Positions 30,869 to 40,068 of a stretch of DNA of 64,000 nt are shown here, one piece after another (position 1 is the stretch's first letter; every line of letters starts with the position of its first letter). Source of the stretch: Flavisphingomonas formosensis (GTDB taxonomy: Bacteria > Pseudomonadota > Alphaproteobacteria > Sphingomonadales > Sphingomonadaceae); NCBI RefSeq assembly GCF_009755815.1, contig NZ_WRPK01000010.1, positions 248,001 through 312,000 on the forward strand, in the 5' to 3' direction. The translations under genes were made by a program, and so were the position numbers. Below the pieces are notes generated by a model. It did no database searches and had not been told where the DNA came from. It worked only from the letters and a program-made list of their open reading frames with translations.

Positions 30869-31273
30869 GAATAGGCTCCCGCAGGACGCTCGCCGCGGAT
30901 CTGCGGCACGAGTCGTCTGCGAGAATGCGATTAGGCCCGCCGCCAATTTATATTCGAGACGCGCCGCGAGCCGTTCGCATAGGATTTGCATATGTTCGGG
31001 ATCGGGCGGGACGCGCATCGCCCTGCTTGCGCCCCGAGCGAAATCGAGAGGCTCAGCGGAGCGTAGCGAGGCTTCTCGCCGCATTTCAAAGCCCGTCATC
31101 CCAGCGAACGCTCTGCGGCGTTCACAGACCGTTGATTTGGAGCTTTTCTTCTTCGTCACCCCAGCGAACGCTGGGGTCGCTCTCCACAGTCACCCCGGCT
31201 GCCAGCTGAGAGTGATGCGAGCTTCCGCTCGCATGACGCGGGGAATGACGTATCGGCCTTTCGTCATCACATA
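30869..31273. other. 405-bp intergenic region upstream of kdp
   Basis: This holds the presumed kdp promoter and any KdpE site; I could not identify either with confidence. An AT-rich patch (CAATTTATATTCGAG, about 30942-30956, and GCATATG around 30988) is the likeliest promoter zone. The rest is occupied by family-B repeats (31094-31238). Confidence 0.4.
31094..31238. repeat. Two family-B palindromic repeats in tandem
   Basis: CGTCATCCCAGCGAACGCT at 31094 and CGTCACCCCAGCGAACGCTG at 31154. The second continues with GTCGCTCTCCACAG, and a third arm (GATGCGAGCTTCCGCTCGCATGACG, ending at 31238) mirrors them. They lie between the flavoprotein gene and the kdp operon. Confidence 0.7.
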
Positions 31274-32452
31274 CTAAATCGCCTGCGCCGCCGCCCACCC
31301 GCTCGCCCAGGCCCATTGGAAATTATAGCCGCCGAGCCAGCCGGTCACGTCGACGGCCTCTCCGATCGCGTAAAGGCCGGGCACGCGCCGCGCTTCCATC
31401 GTCTGCGACGAAAGCCCGGCGGTGGCGATGCCGCCGACCGTCACCTCCGCCTTGGCGAAACCTTCCGTGCCCGAGGGCGTGAAGGACCAGCCGCCGAGCC
31501 GCTCCTCGGCTGCGCGCAGCGCCTTGTCAGACAGGTTCGCGAGTTCACCCGCCAGCGCGAGGCGGTCTGCCAGCGCTTCCGCGAGCCGATCCGGCAGTTG
31601 CGCGGCGAGCGCGGAACGCAGCGTGACGCGCGGCCGGGTGCGCTTGGCCTCGATCAGCCAGCCGGTGGCGCTATCGGGCAGGAAATCCACCGCGATCGGC
31701 TGGCGATGCCGCCAATAGGAGGAGATTTGCAGCATCGCCGGCCCCGAAAGCCCGCGATGGGTGAACAGCGCCGCCTCCCGAAACGCCGTCTTGCCGCAAC
31801 GCGCCTCGACATCGGTGGATACTCCGGAGAGCGAGCGGAACAGCGTCTCCTCCGGCCCGAGGGTGAAGGGCACCAGCGCAGGCCGCGGCTCGACCACCGA
31901 CAGGCCGAACCGGCGCGCGACGTCATAGGCGAAGCCGGTCGCGCCGAGCTTGGGGATGGAAGGGCCGCCGGTGGCCAGTACCAGCGCGGGCGCCTCGGCG
32001 GAAACGGTACCCGCTCGGACGCGGAACAAGCCATCCCCATGATCGATGGCGGAAACCGGCGCGCCCGATGCGAACGCCACCTGCCCCGCCGCGCATTCCG
32101 CCATCAGCATCGCGAGGATTTCGCGCGCCGATCCGTCGCAGAAAAGCTGGCCCAGCGTCTTCTCGTGCCAGGCGATGCCATGACGCTCGACCAGCGCCAG
32201 GAAATCGCGCGGCGTATAGCGCCCGAGCGCGGACTTGGCGAAATGCGGATTGGCCGAGATGTAGCGATCGGCGGTGGCATTCACATTGGTGAAGTTGCAG
32301 CGGCCGCCGCCGGAGATCAGGATCTTGCGGCCCGGTTCCGGCGCATGATCGACCAGCAGCACTCGTCGCCCTCGCTGGCCGGCGAGCGCGGCGCACATCA
32401 GCCCCGCCGCACCCGCGCCGAGGACGATCGCGTCGTAACGCTCCGCGCTCAC
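31274..32452 (-). CDS. NAD(P)/FAD-dependent oxidoreductase, HI0933/BaiN-like
   Basis: 392 aa. The FAD-binding GAGAAGLMCA near the N-terminus, the family signature GRKILISGGGRCNFTN at about residue 42, and the C-terminal block GLYAIGEAVDVTGWLGGYNFQ. The reaction is unclear; some relatives act in bile-acid dehydroxylation or aminoacetone oxidation. It overlaps the preceding flavoprotein gene by 4 bp (ATGA junction), so the two are co-translated. Confidence 0.88.
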   Translation of the reverse strand: MSAERYDAIVLGAGAAGLMCAALAGQRGRRVLLVDHAPEPGRKILISGGGRCNFTNVNATADRYISANPHFAKSALGRYTPRDFLALVERHGIAWHEKTLGQLFCDGSAREILAMLMAECAAGQVAFASGAPVSAIDHGDGLFRVRAGTVSAEAPALVLATGGPSIPKLGATGFAYDVARRFGLSVVEPRPALVPFTLGPEETLFRSLSGVSTDVEARCGKTAFREAALFTHRGLSGPAMLQISSYWRHRQPIAVDFLPDSATGWLIEAKRTRPRVTLRSALAAQLPDRLAEALADRLALAGELANLSDKALRAAEERLGGWSFTPSGTEGFAKAEVTVGGIATAGLSSQTMEARRVPGLYAIGEAVDVTGWLGGYNFQWAWASGWAAAQAI

Positions 32453-34071
32453 GCGCCCGCCAGACTTAACGCCACCGCCTCCGCCACCTTGATGCCGTCT
32501 ACCGCGGCCGAAAGGATGCCGCCGGCATAGCCCGCCCCCTCGCCCGCCGGGAACAGGCCGGCGACGCCCAGGCTCTGATAATCCTTGCCGCGGGTGATCC
32601 GGATCGGCGAGGAGGTGCGCGTCTCGACGCCGGTCATCATCGCGTCAGGATGGTCATAACCGGCGATCTGCCGGCCGAAGACGGGCAGCGCCTCGCGCAG
32701 TGCCGCGACCGCGAAATCGGGCAGGCATTGCGCAAGATCGGTCAGATGCACGCCGGGCTTGTAGGAGGGCGTGACCTCGCCCAGCGCGGCCGACGGCCGC
32801 CCGGCGAGGAAATCGCCGACACGCTGGCCCGGCGCCTGATAGCTCGATCCGCCGGCGACATAGGCGAGCGACTCCCAATGGCGCTGAAATTCGATCCCTG
32901 CCAGCGGATGGCCCGGATAATCGCGCTCCGGGTCGATGCCGACGACGAGGCCGGAATTGGCGTTGAACTCCTGCCGCGAATATTGGCTCATGCCGTTAGT
33001 GACGACGCGGCCGGGCTCCGACGTCGCCGCCACCACGCGGCCGCCCGGACACATACAGAAGCTGTAGACGCTGCGGCCGTTCGCACAGTGATGCGAGAGG
33101 GCATAGGCCGCCGCGCCGAGATCGGGATGGCCGGCGCAGGCGCCGAACCGCGCCCGATCGATCCAGCTCTGCGGATGCTCGATGCGCACCCCGATCGAGA
33201 AAGGCTTCGCCTCGATCGGCACGCCGTGGCCGTGAAGCATCTCGAAGGTACCACGCGCGCTGTGGCCGACCGCCATGACGACGCGGTCCGCCTCCAGGAA
33301 ATCGCCATTGTGGAAATGCAGGCCACGGATATGGCGGCGCCCGTCCGCATCGGGCTCGAGGGCGATGTCCTCGACGCGATGCTCGAAACGATATTCGCCC
33401 CCGAGCCCCTCGATCGTCTCACGCATGCTCTCGACCATCGTCACCAACCGGAAGGTGCCGATATGCGGATGCGCCTCGGTGAGGATCTCCTCCGGCGCGC
33501 CGGCCTTGACGAATTCGGTCAGCACCTTGCGGCCGAGAAAGCGCGGATCCTTGATCTGGCTGTAGAGCTTCCCGTCGGAGAAGGTGCCGGCGCCGCCCTC
33601 GCCGAACTGCACGTTGGATTCGGGGTCGAGCACGCTGCGGCGCCACAGGCCCCAGGTGTCCTTGGTCCGCAGCCGCACCACCTTGCCCCGCTCGACGATG
33701 ATCGGGCGGAAACCCATCTGCGCGAGGATGAGGCCCGCGAACAGGCCGCACGGCCCGGCGCCGATGACGACCGGCCGGAGCCCGCTGCGCCCCTCCGGCG
33801 CGCGCGTGACGAAGCGATAGTCCGTGTCGGGCGTCGGCTGGACGTTCCGATCCCCGGCACAGCGCGCGAGGACCGCGGCCTCGTCCCTGAGGGTCAGGTC
33901 GACCGAATAGACGAGCAGGATCGCCGACTTGCGCCGCGCGTCATTGGCGCGGCGGGCGACGGTGTAATCGATCAACTCCTCGCGCGCGATATCGAGGCGC
34001 GCGCAGATCGCGGCGGGCATCGCCTCCGGCGCATGGTCGAGCGGAAGCTTGAGTTCGGAAAGACGCAGCAT
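32449..34071 (-). CDS. FAD-dependent dehydrogenase, COG2509 type
   Basis: 540 aa from ATG 34071. An N-terminal RNA-binding-like stretch (residues 1-90) precedes the FAD-binding VVIGAGPCGLFAGLILAQMG. Then come GKVVRLRTKDTWGLWRRSVL, the SNVQFGEGGAGTFSDGKL signature, SVYSFCMCPGGRVVAATSEP, and at the C-terminus GLFPAGEGAGYAGGILSAAV. This layout defines a widespread family of uncharacterised flavoproteins. It probably forms a two-gene operon with the HI0933-like gene downstream. Confidence 0.88.
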   Translation of the reverse strand: MLRLSELKLPLDHAPEAMPAAICARLDIAREELIDYTVARRANDARRKSAILLVYSVDLTLRDEAAVLARCAGDRNVQPTPDTDYRFVTRAPEGRSGLRPVVIGAGPCGLFAGLILAQMGFRPIIVERGKVVRLRTKDTWGLWRRSVLDPESNVQFGEGGAGTFSDGKLYSQIKDPRFLGRKVLTEFVKAGAPEEILTEAHPHIGTFRLVTMVESMRETIEGLGGEYRFEHRVEDIALEPDADGRRHIRGLHFHNGDFLEADRVVMAVGHSARGTFEMLHGHGVPIEAKPFSIGVRIEHPQSWIDRARFGACAGHPDLGAAAYALSHHCANGRSVYSFCMCPGGRVVAATSEPGRVVTNGMSQYSRQEFNANSGLVVGIDPERDYPGHPLAGIEFQRHWESLAYVAGGSSYQAPGQRVGDFLAGRPSAALGEVTPSYKPGVHLTDLAQCLPDFAVAALREALPVFGRQIAGYDHPDAMMTGVETRTSSPIRITRGKDYQSLGVAGLFPAGEGAGYAGGILSAAVDGIKVAEAVALSLAGA

Positions 34072-34129
34072 GGCGCGCCCTTTAGCGGCGAAAAGCGCCG
34101 GGCGCCAACCGAGCGGCATTTTTCCGCCG

Positions 34130-34164
34130 CCGTTCGCGCCGAGCTTGTCGAAGTGCTCCCTTTT
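34130..34164. repeat. Single family-A repeat half
   Basis: Matches the arm of the inverted pairs at 5464-5581 and 53814-53898 (CGTTCGCGCCGAGCTTGTCG, followed by AAGTGCTCCCTTTT). No mirrored half is nearby. It lies in the divergent gap between the flavoprotein gene and the exported orphan. Confidence 0.65.
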
Positions 34165-34223
34165 CGTTCAAGCAGTGACGCGGAAAGCTTACGACCTTGG
34201 CTAAAAGAGCAGGAGGCAAGAGG

Positions 34224-34883
34224 ATGTCCTGGACTGAAAATGCCGACACATGCCTCTACCTCATCCTAAAAAGATTGCCGATACGTTCGATCCTCCTTTG
34301 CATGGCATTCGTCTTTACGGGAAAGGCTTATGCCGAACCTGGCTGTGGTACCTATCCTCCAACAATATATGAAATGGCCGTCTCGGCTGGCTGGTCTGCC
34401 TGCAGTCTCAAGGAGATCGGCGAGAAGCCGCTGTGGCATGGATTGCCGGACGACACGGCCAGGATCATCCGTTTCGTCTTCACCCAGGGCCACGGCCTGT
34501 TCTTCCGTGTCGTCACGATCACCCAGAAAACCGACGGCTCGGCCTCCCTGAAAGTGAGCGGGACCAGGCGGCGCGACGATGGCCGAACCGCCGAAGAACC
34601 CCTGGTTGTTCGCAGAATCCCGCTTTCGCCCGAGGCTATGGCGCGAATCATCGCACTCGGTGATCGGACAGGCACTTGGGACTTCGATGTAGGATCTTGG
34701 GATGAAGAGGAGATCTACCTCCACTGCCAATTGCTTGAGATGGAAAAGGCCGATGCGGAGGGCTATCGCTATTCGTCGGTTAACATCGGATGCAACCAAC
34801 CTACGAAGCTCATGCCGCTCATCGATGAAGTCGCGAGGCTCGCAAAATTGAAGAAAGCCTCTGGTGGCCGGCTTTATTACTGA
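34224..34883 (+). CDS. Exported hypothetical protein
   Basis: 219 aa from ATG 34224, with a perfect AGGAGG seven bases upstream. The signal peptide runs to GKAYA|EPG. The mature protein has four cysteines (EPGCG, WSACS, LHCQ, NIGCN), likely disulfide-bonded in the periplasm. It is less GC-rich than its neighbours. No family is recognised. Confidence 0.7.
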   Translation: MSWTENADTCLYLILKRLPIRSILLCMAFVFTGKAYAEPGCGTYPPTIYEMAVSAGWSACSLKEIGEKPLWHGLPDDTARIIRFVFTQGHGLFFRVVTITQKTDGSASLKVSGTRRRDDGRTAEEPLVVRRIPLSPEAMARIIALGDRTGTWDFDVGSWDEEEIYLHCQLLEMEKADAEGYRYSSVNIGCNQPTKLMPLIDEVARLAKLKKASGGRLYY

Positions 34884-34908
34884 TTCAAGAAGTGGAATAG
34901 AGAGACAG

Positions 34909-35433
34909 GTGAGCCTTCCCTCAAACGATAGCGCCATCGAAGCCGTGCTCGCGCGAGAGGAGATCCGCCAGCAGCTGCGCAACTATTGCCGCGGCATGGA
35001 CCGGGCGGACAAGGATCTGGTCCGATCCGTCTGGCATGCGGAGGGCACGCTCGACTATGAGCTGCCCGGCGTCGGGACGCCCGAGCAACTGATCGACCAT
35101 AGCTGGGCCTATCATGCCAAGCAGGATGTCCTGCTCCACCGGGTGCTGCAGGTGACGATCGAGCTGGACGGCACACGCGCCGCGAGCGAGGCCTATGTGT
35201 TGTGCAGCCTCTATCGTCAGATCGAGGAGGGGCGGATGCGCGAGATGTTTGCCTATGCGCGCTATCTCGACCGCTGGTCGTGCCGCGACGGACGCTGGGC
35301 GATCGACCATCGCCATGCCATCCTCGATCTCGGCGGCACCCGCGATATCGAGGGACGCTTCATGCCGCGCCACGGACGCAAGGACGCGTCCGACCCGTCC
35401 TACGCCTTCTTCGCCGATTTCAGGGCGGGCTGA
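34909..35433 (+). CDS. SnoaL/NTF2-fold protein
   Basis: 174 aa from GTG 34909 (GAGAGA upstream). Blocks LAREEIRQQLRNYCRGMDRA, VWHAEGTLDYELPG, EAYVLCSLYR and GRWAIDHRHAILD are those of SnoaL-like (SnoaL_4) proteins, a cone-shaped fold used by cyclases, isomerases and dehydratases. Nothing in the context identifies its substrate. Confidence 0.78.
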   Translation: MSLPSNDSAIEAVLAREEIRQQLRNYCRGMDRADKDLVRSVWHAEGTLDYELPGVGTPEQLIDHSWAYHAKQDVLLHRVLQVTIELDGTRAASEAYVLCSLYRQIEEGRMREMFAYARYLDRWSCRDGRWAIDHRHAILDLGGTRDIEGRFMPRHGRKDASDPSYAFFADFRAG

Positions 35434-35445
35434 CTTTCGGCCCCT

Positions 35446-36216
35446 CTACGGGGAAGGATGAAGAAGCAGAGCCCGCCCAAACGCCTCTGCCAAAATCTCC
35501 GCCCAGGCCGCCTGCCCGTCGGCATCCGCGATCAGATCCTGCCGCACCTCGATCTCGGCATAGGGCAAACCGGCGGCAAAGGCGTGGCGCGGTACCGTAT
35601 AGTCGGTCGCATCCATCCGATAGGGCTCGTTGTCGCCGACGACACGCCCCGGCCCTTCGCCCAGCACATCGAGCAAGGCACGGGCGAAGCGCGTGTCGCC
35701 TTCCCAGTGCAGCACGCCGACATACCAGGGCCGGGCGTAACCGCCGAAGACCGGCGTAAAGCTGTGCAGCGAGATCAGCATCGCCCTCGGCCGCGCCGCG
35801 ATCTCGCTGGCGATGCGATCATGATAGGGACGATGGATCGCGCCGACCCGCTGTTCGCGATCTCTGGCCCCGAGCCGCTGATTGCCCGGAATCACTGTGC
35901 CGTCCGACACCTCGGGTATCGCTTCGGGGGAGGCCGGATCGCGGTTGCAGTCCACCACCAACCGCGAATAGCGCTGATGCAGGAACGGCGCATCTAAGCG
36001 CTCCGCGAGCCGTTCGCCGAGCCCCCTCACGCCGATATCGACCGCGATGTGCCGCGCCCGCTCCTCGGGCGGCAGGCCGAGCGAACCGAGCCGCCGGGGG
36101 ATCAGCGTGCCGGCATGATCGCCGAGCAGCAGGAACGGCGCACGCCCTGCGGAGTTGATGACGTCAGCCGGCTGCGGTTCGTCCGGGCCCAGCAGATCGT
36201 CTTTCGGGTCAGCCAT
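35446..36216 (-). CDS. N-formylglutamate amidohydrolase-family protein
   Basis: 256 aa from ATG 36216. The family is recognisable from LLLGDHAGTLIP, AVDIGVRGLGERLAERLDAP, SRLVVDCNRDP, the IHRPYHDRI block and LISLHSFTPVFGG. Members hydrolyse N-formyl or related amides; the histidine-pathway enzyme HutG is one. No hut genes are near, so the substrate is open. Its start is only 16 bp from the divergent transglutaminase gene. Confidence 0.83.
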   Translation of the reverse strand: MADPKDDLLGPDEPQPADVINSAGRAPFLLLGDHAGTLIPRRLGSLGLPPEERARHIAVDIGVRGLGERLAERLDAPFLHQRYSRLVVDCNRDPASPEAIPEVSDGTVIPGNQRLGARDREQRVGAIHRPYHDRIASEIAARPRAMLISLHSFTPVFGGYARPWYVGVLHWEGDTRFARALLDVLGEGPGRVVGDNEPYRMDATDYTVPRHAFAAGLPYAEIEVRQDLIADADGQAAWAEILAEAFGRALLLHPSP

Positions 36217-36232
36217 AGGGAATGTCGCTCCG

Positions 36233-37186
36233 ATGCCAGTGCTGACCATTCGTCACCTGACAGAATACACATACCGCCATCCGGTTTCCTTCGGCGAGCA
36301 TCGCATCATGATGCGGCCGCGCGAAAGCTATGACCAACGGCTGATCGACGCGCATCTCGATATCGATCCGGTCCCGCAGGAATTGCGCTGGCTGCATGAC
36401 GTGTTCGGCAATTCGGTGGCCGTCGCGCGGTTCAAGCGGCGCGCCACCCGCCTCGCGGTGCTGAGCGAGGTGACGCTCGATCACGCCCCGCTCGGCCATG
36501 CCGACGTCGAGGTCGAGAATTACGCCCGCCTGTTCCCGTTCACCTATTCTTCGGAAGACATGCCGGACCTGCTGCGCTCGATCGAGCGCCAGCATCTCGA
36601 TCCCTATCGCGTCGTCGACAACTGGGCGCGCACCTTCGTCAGGGACGACGGCACGACCGGCACGGTGCAGATGCTCAGCGACATGGCGCTCAGCATCAAG
36701 CGGGACTTCACCTATCTCGCGCGGCACGAGAAGGGCACGCAGACGCCGATCGAGACGATCGAGAAGCGCAGCGGCACCTGTCGCGACTATGCGGTGCTGA
36801 TGATGGAGGCGGTGCGCGCGCTCGGTTTCGCGGCGCGTTTCGTCTCGGGCTATGTCTATAATCCCTCGCGCAGCGAAGGGCGCGTCGGCGGTGGCAACAC
36901 CCATGCCTGGGTGCGCATCTTCTTGCCGGGCGCGGGCTGGGTGGAGTTCGATCCCACCAACGGCATCATCGGCAATCGCGGCCTCGTCCGCGTCGCCGTG
37001 GCCCGCGATCCCTACCAGGCGCTGCCGCTCTCCGGCACCTGGAGCGGCTTCCCGGCCAGCTATCTGGGGATGAATGTAGAGGTCGAAGTGGACATCGCGG
37101 CGGCCGAAAGCGCCACCATCGTGACCCATCGCGGGGCCGTCAACAGCCGCATCGCCGGCACAGCCAGGAAGCGCAAAACATGCTGA
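36233..37186 (+). CDS. Transglutaminase-like protein with bacterial N-terminal domain
   Basis: 317 aa from ATG 36233. The N-terminal beta domain (TIRHLTEYTYRHPVSFGEHR) typical of bacterial transglutaminase-like proteins is followed by the catalytic core with Cys183 (SGTCRDYAVL), His224 (NTHAWVRIF) and the Asp in EFDPTNG. A full triad is present. Such proteins are cytoplasmic cysteine hydrolases or transferases. It overlaps the next gene by 7 bp. Confidence 0.87.
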   Translation: MPVLTIRHLTEYTYRHPVSFGEHRIMMRPRESYDQRLIDAHLDIDPVPQELRWLHDVFGNSVAVARFKRRATRLAVLSEVTLDHAPLGHADVEVENYARLFPFTYSSEDMPDLLRSIERQHLDPYRVVDNWARTFVRDDGTTGTVQMLSDMALSIKRDFTYLARHEKGTQTPIETIEKRSGTCRDYAVLMMEAVRALGFAARFVSGYVYNPSRSEGRVGGGNTHAWVRIFLPGAGWVEFDPTNGIIGNRGLVRVAVARDPYQALPLSGTWSGFPASYLGMNVEVEVDIAAAESATIVTHRGAVNSRIAGTARKRKTC

Positions 37187-37995
37187 TCAGGGCAGGCTAT
37201 GAGATTCGTTTCGAGACGGAGATGCCGACGCCGATGATGGCGCTGCTCAGCATCCACCCTTCGCGGCACAAGGATCTCAAGACCCCGCAGCGGATCGAGA
37301 CCTTTCCCGATATTCCCATCTATAATTTCGAGGACGCGTTCGGGAATATCTGCACCCGGCTCACCGTACCGCCGGGCGGCGTCACCCTTTCCGCGGACTT
37401 CGTGATCGAGGATAGCGGCGAAGTCGACGTCCGCGCGCCGGACGGCCCGCAAATGCCGGTCGAGGAACTGCCCGACGAAATCCTCCTCTACCTGCTCGGC
37501 AGCCGCTATTGCGAGACCGACCGATTGATGGACGTGGCCTGGTCCGAATTCGGCGCGATCGATACCGCCCGCGGGCGCGTAGAAGCTATCGTCGCCTTCG
37601 TGCACGAGCATATCCGTTTCGGCTACGAACATGCCCGTGCCGATCGCACGGCCTGGAACGGCTACCAGGAGCAGATCGGCGTCTGCCGGGATTTCGCCCA
37701 TCTGGCGATCACCCTGTGCCGCTGCATGAATATCCCGGCACGCTACTGCACCGGCTATCTCGGTGATATCGGCGTGCCGCCGGTGGATGCGCCGATGGAT
37801 TTCAGTGCCTGGTTCGACGTTTATATCGACGGCGAATGGTACACCTATGATGCCCGCCACGCCCGTCCGCGCATCGGCCGCATTCTCATGGCGCGGGGGC
37901 GCGATGCCACCGATACGGCGTTGACCACCGCCTTCGGACGCGCGATCCTCGCCTCCTTCATCGTGCACACCGACGAGGTCCTGACGGTCGCCTGA
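37180..37995 (+). CDS. Second transglutaminase-like protein
   Basis: 271 aa. Transglutaminase core with Cys169 (GVCRDFAHL) and a C-terminal YTYDARHARPRIGR. At the position of the usual His before Ala-Trp it has Ser209 (MDFSAWFDV). This could remove the classical triad, though I believe other members of this branch share the change. It follows the first transglutaminase gene with a 7-bp overlap and precedes an M3 peptidase by one base, so the three are almost certainly one transcript. Confidence 0.83.
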   Translation: MLIRAGYEIRFETEMPTPMMALLSIHPSRHKDLKTPQRIETFPDIPIYNFEDAFGNICTRLTVPPGGVTLSADFVIEDSGEVDVRAPDGPQMPVEELPDEILLYLLGSRYCETDRLMDVAWSEFGAIDTARGRVEAIVAFVHEHIRFGYEHARADRTAWNGYQEQIGVCRDFAHLAITLCRCMNIPARYCTGYLGDIGVPPVDAPMDFSAWFDVYIDGEWYTYDARHARPRIGRILMARGRDATDTALTTAFGRAILASFIVHTDEVLTVA

Positions 37996-37996
37996 C

Positions 37997-40003
37997 ATGA
38001 CAAATCCGCTGCTCTCCCCCTGGGCCGGCCCGCTCGGGGCGCCGCCATTCGCCTCTATTCGAACCGAGGATTTCCTGCCCGCCTTCACCGCAGCGATCGC
38101 GCTGCATCGCGCCGAGATCGCAGCGATCGGCAATGATCCGGCGCCCCCCGATTTCGAGAATGTGATCGCCGCGATCGAGCGCTCGGGCGAGACGCTGGCC
38201 CGAGTGCGGCGGCTCTTCTGGACGCTCTCCTCCGCGCATTCGAGCGAGGCGATCCGGGCGATCGAGGGCGATGTCGCAGCCCTGCTGAGCGCGCACGGCA
38301 CCGCGATCGGCCATGATCCGGCGCTGTTCGCGCGTATCGCGGCCGTGCATGCCGGACGCGAACTCGCCGGCCTGTCCGCCGAGCAGAAGCGCCTGCTGGA
38401 GCACAGCTATCTCGGCTTCGTGCGCGGCGGCGCGGCGCTGCCGCCGGCCGAGAAAGCAAGGTTTGCGGAGATCGACGCGCGCCTCTCCGCCCTCTCGGTC
38501 CAGTTTGGCCAGACCGTATTGGCCGCCACCAATGCCTGGGTGATGGCGCTCGGCGAAGAGGATCTGGACGGCCTGCCCGATGCGCTGCGCGCCGCCGCCG
38601 CCACGCGGGCCGAGGCGGCGGGCGATTCCGGCCGCTATCATTTTACGCTCGACCGCGCCGACTACGAATCCTTCCTCGCCTTCTCGACGCGGCGGGACCT
38701 GCGGGAGCGGCTCTGGCGGGCCTTCGTCTCACGCTGCGACGGCGGCTCGCACGACACATGGCCGATCATCGCCGAGACGCTGGCGCTACGCGAAGAACGG
38801 GCGAAGCTGCTCGGTTATGCGGACCACGCTACCTACCAGCTCGCCGAAAGCATGGCGAAGACGCCCGAAGCCGCCGAGGCACTGCTGCTGCAGCTCTGGG
38901 AGCCGGGCAAGGCCCGTGCCGCAGCGGAAGCGGAGGAATTGCAGGCGCTGATCGACGCGGACGGCGATGGCTTCCGCCTCGCACCATGGGACTGGCGCTT
39001 CTATGCCGAGCGGGTGCGGCGCGAACGCTATGCGCTCGATGGTGCGGCGGTGAAGCATCATCTGCGGCTCGATGCCGTACGCACCGCCGCCTTCGACGCG
39101 GCAAGCCGGCTCTACGGCCTCACCTTCCGCCATCGCGAGGACATCGCCGGCTATCATCCGGACGTCTGGGCCTGGGAAGTGACCGGCGCAGGCGGCGAGC
39201 CGGTCGGGCTGCTGTTCACCGACTATCTCGCCCGGCCGGACAAGCATGGCGGCGCCTGGATGGGCAGTCTCAGGGTACAGGAAAGACTGGACGGGGACGT
39301 GCGCCCGATCGTCTATCTGGTCGCCAATTTCTCGCCCGCGCCGGATACGGCCGCGACGCGCCTCTCGCTCGACGAGGCGCGCACCCTCTTCCACGAATTC
39401 GGCCACGCGCTCCACGGCCTGCTGTCCGACGTCACCTATCCCAGCCTCTCCGGCACGGCGGTGTCACGCGACTTCGTCGAGTTTCCGAGCAAGTTCATGG
39501 AGAATTGGATCGTCGATCGCGGCGTGCTGGCGGGCTTCGGCGTGCCGGCCGCATTGATCGACGCGATCCGCCACGCCGAAAGCTATGGCCAGGGTTTCGC
39601 CACGGTCGAGTTGGTCGGCTGCGCGCTGATCGACCTCGCGTTGCACCGCCGGGCCGATGCCGGCCGCGACGTCAAGGCGTTCGCCGAAGCGGAGCTTGCG
39701 CGGCTCGGCATGCCGGAGGCGGTGGGGCTGCGCCACCGCCTGCCCTATTTCACGCACATCTTCGACGGCGGCTATGCCAGCGGCTATTACAGCTATCTCT
39801 GGTCGGAGGTGCTCGATGCCGATGCCTTCGAGGCCTTCACCGCGCGCGGCGACATATTCGATCCCGAGCTGGCCCGGCGTTTCCGCGAGGAGGTGCTGGC
39901 CCAGGGCGACAAGCGCGAGCCTATGGAATCCTTCATAGCCTTCCGCGGCCGCACTCCCGATGGCGCGGCACTGATGCGCGCACGGGGGCTGGTCGACGCC
40001 TGA
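37997..40003 (+). CDS. M3-family zinc metallopeptidase (Dcp/oligopeptidase A type)
   Basis: 668 aa. Zinc site HEFGH (His466, Glu467, His470) followed by PSLSGTAVSRDFVEFPSKFM, where the third ligand Glu lies, as in peptidyl-dipeptidase Dcp. The C-terminal GGYASGYYSYLWSEVLDADA is also typical. Cytoplasmic enzymes of this family cut short peptides. It is last in the transglutaminase-like operon and is followed at 66 bp by an NTF2-like gene. Confidence 0.9.
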   Translation: MTNPLLSPWAGPLGAPPFASIRTEDFLPAFTAAIALHRAEIAAIGNDPAPPDFENVIAAIERSGETLARVRRLFWTLSSAHSSEAIRAIEGDVAALLSAHGTAIGHDPALFARIAAVHAGRELAGLSAEQKRLLEHSYLGFVRGGAALPPAEKARFAEIDARLSALSVQFGQTVLAATNAWVMALGEEDLDGLPDALRAAAATRAEAAGDSGRYHFTLDRADYESFLAFSTRRDLRERLWRAFVSRCDGGSHDTWPIIAETLALREERAKLLGYADHATYQLAESMAKTPEAAEALLLQLWEPGKARAAAEAEELQALIDADGDGFRLAPWDWRFYAERVRRERYALDGAAVKHHLRLDAVRTAAFDAASRLYGLTFRHREDIAGYHPDVWAWEVTGAGGEPVGLLFTDYLARPDKHGGAWMGSLRVQERLDGDVRPIVYLVANFSPAPDTAATRLSLDEARTLFHEFGHALHGLLSDVTYPSLSGTAVSRDFVEFPSKFMENWIVDRGVLAGFGVPAALIDAIRHAESYGQGFATVELVGCALIDLALHRRADAGRDVKAFAEAELARLGMPEAVGLRHRLPYFTHIFDGGYASGYYSYLWSEVLDADAFEAFTARGDIFDPELARRFREEVLAQGDKREPMESFIAFRGRTPDGAALMRARGLVDA

Positions 40004-40068
40004 TCGGGCGCTTGACCGGCGAGCCGGACTATCTATCGCTGGATTCAGTCCAAGAATCACAGGAGCGG

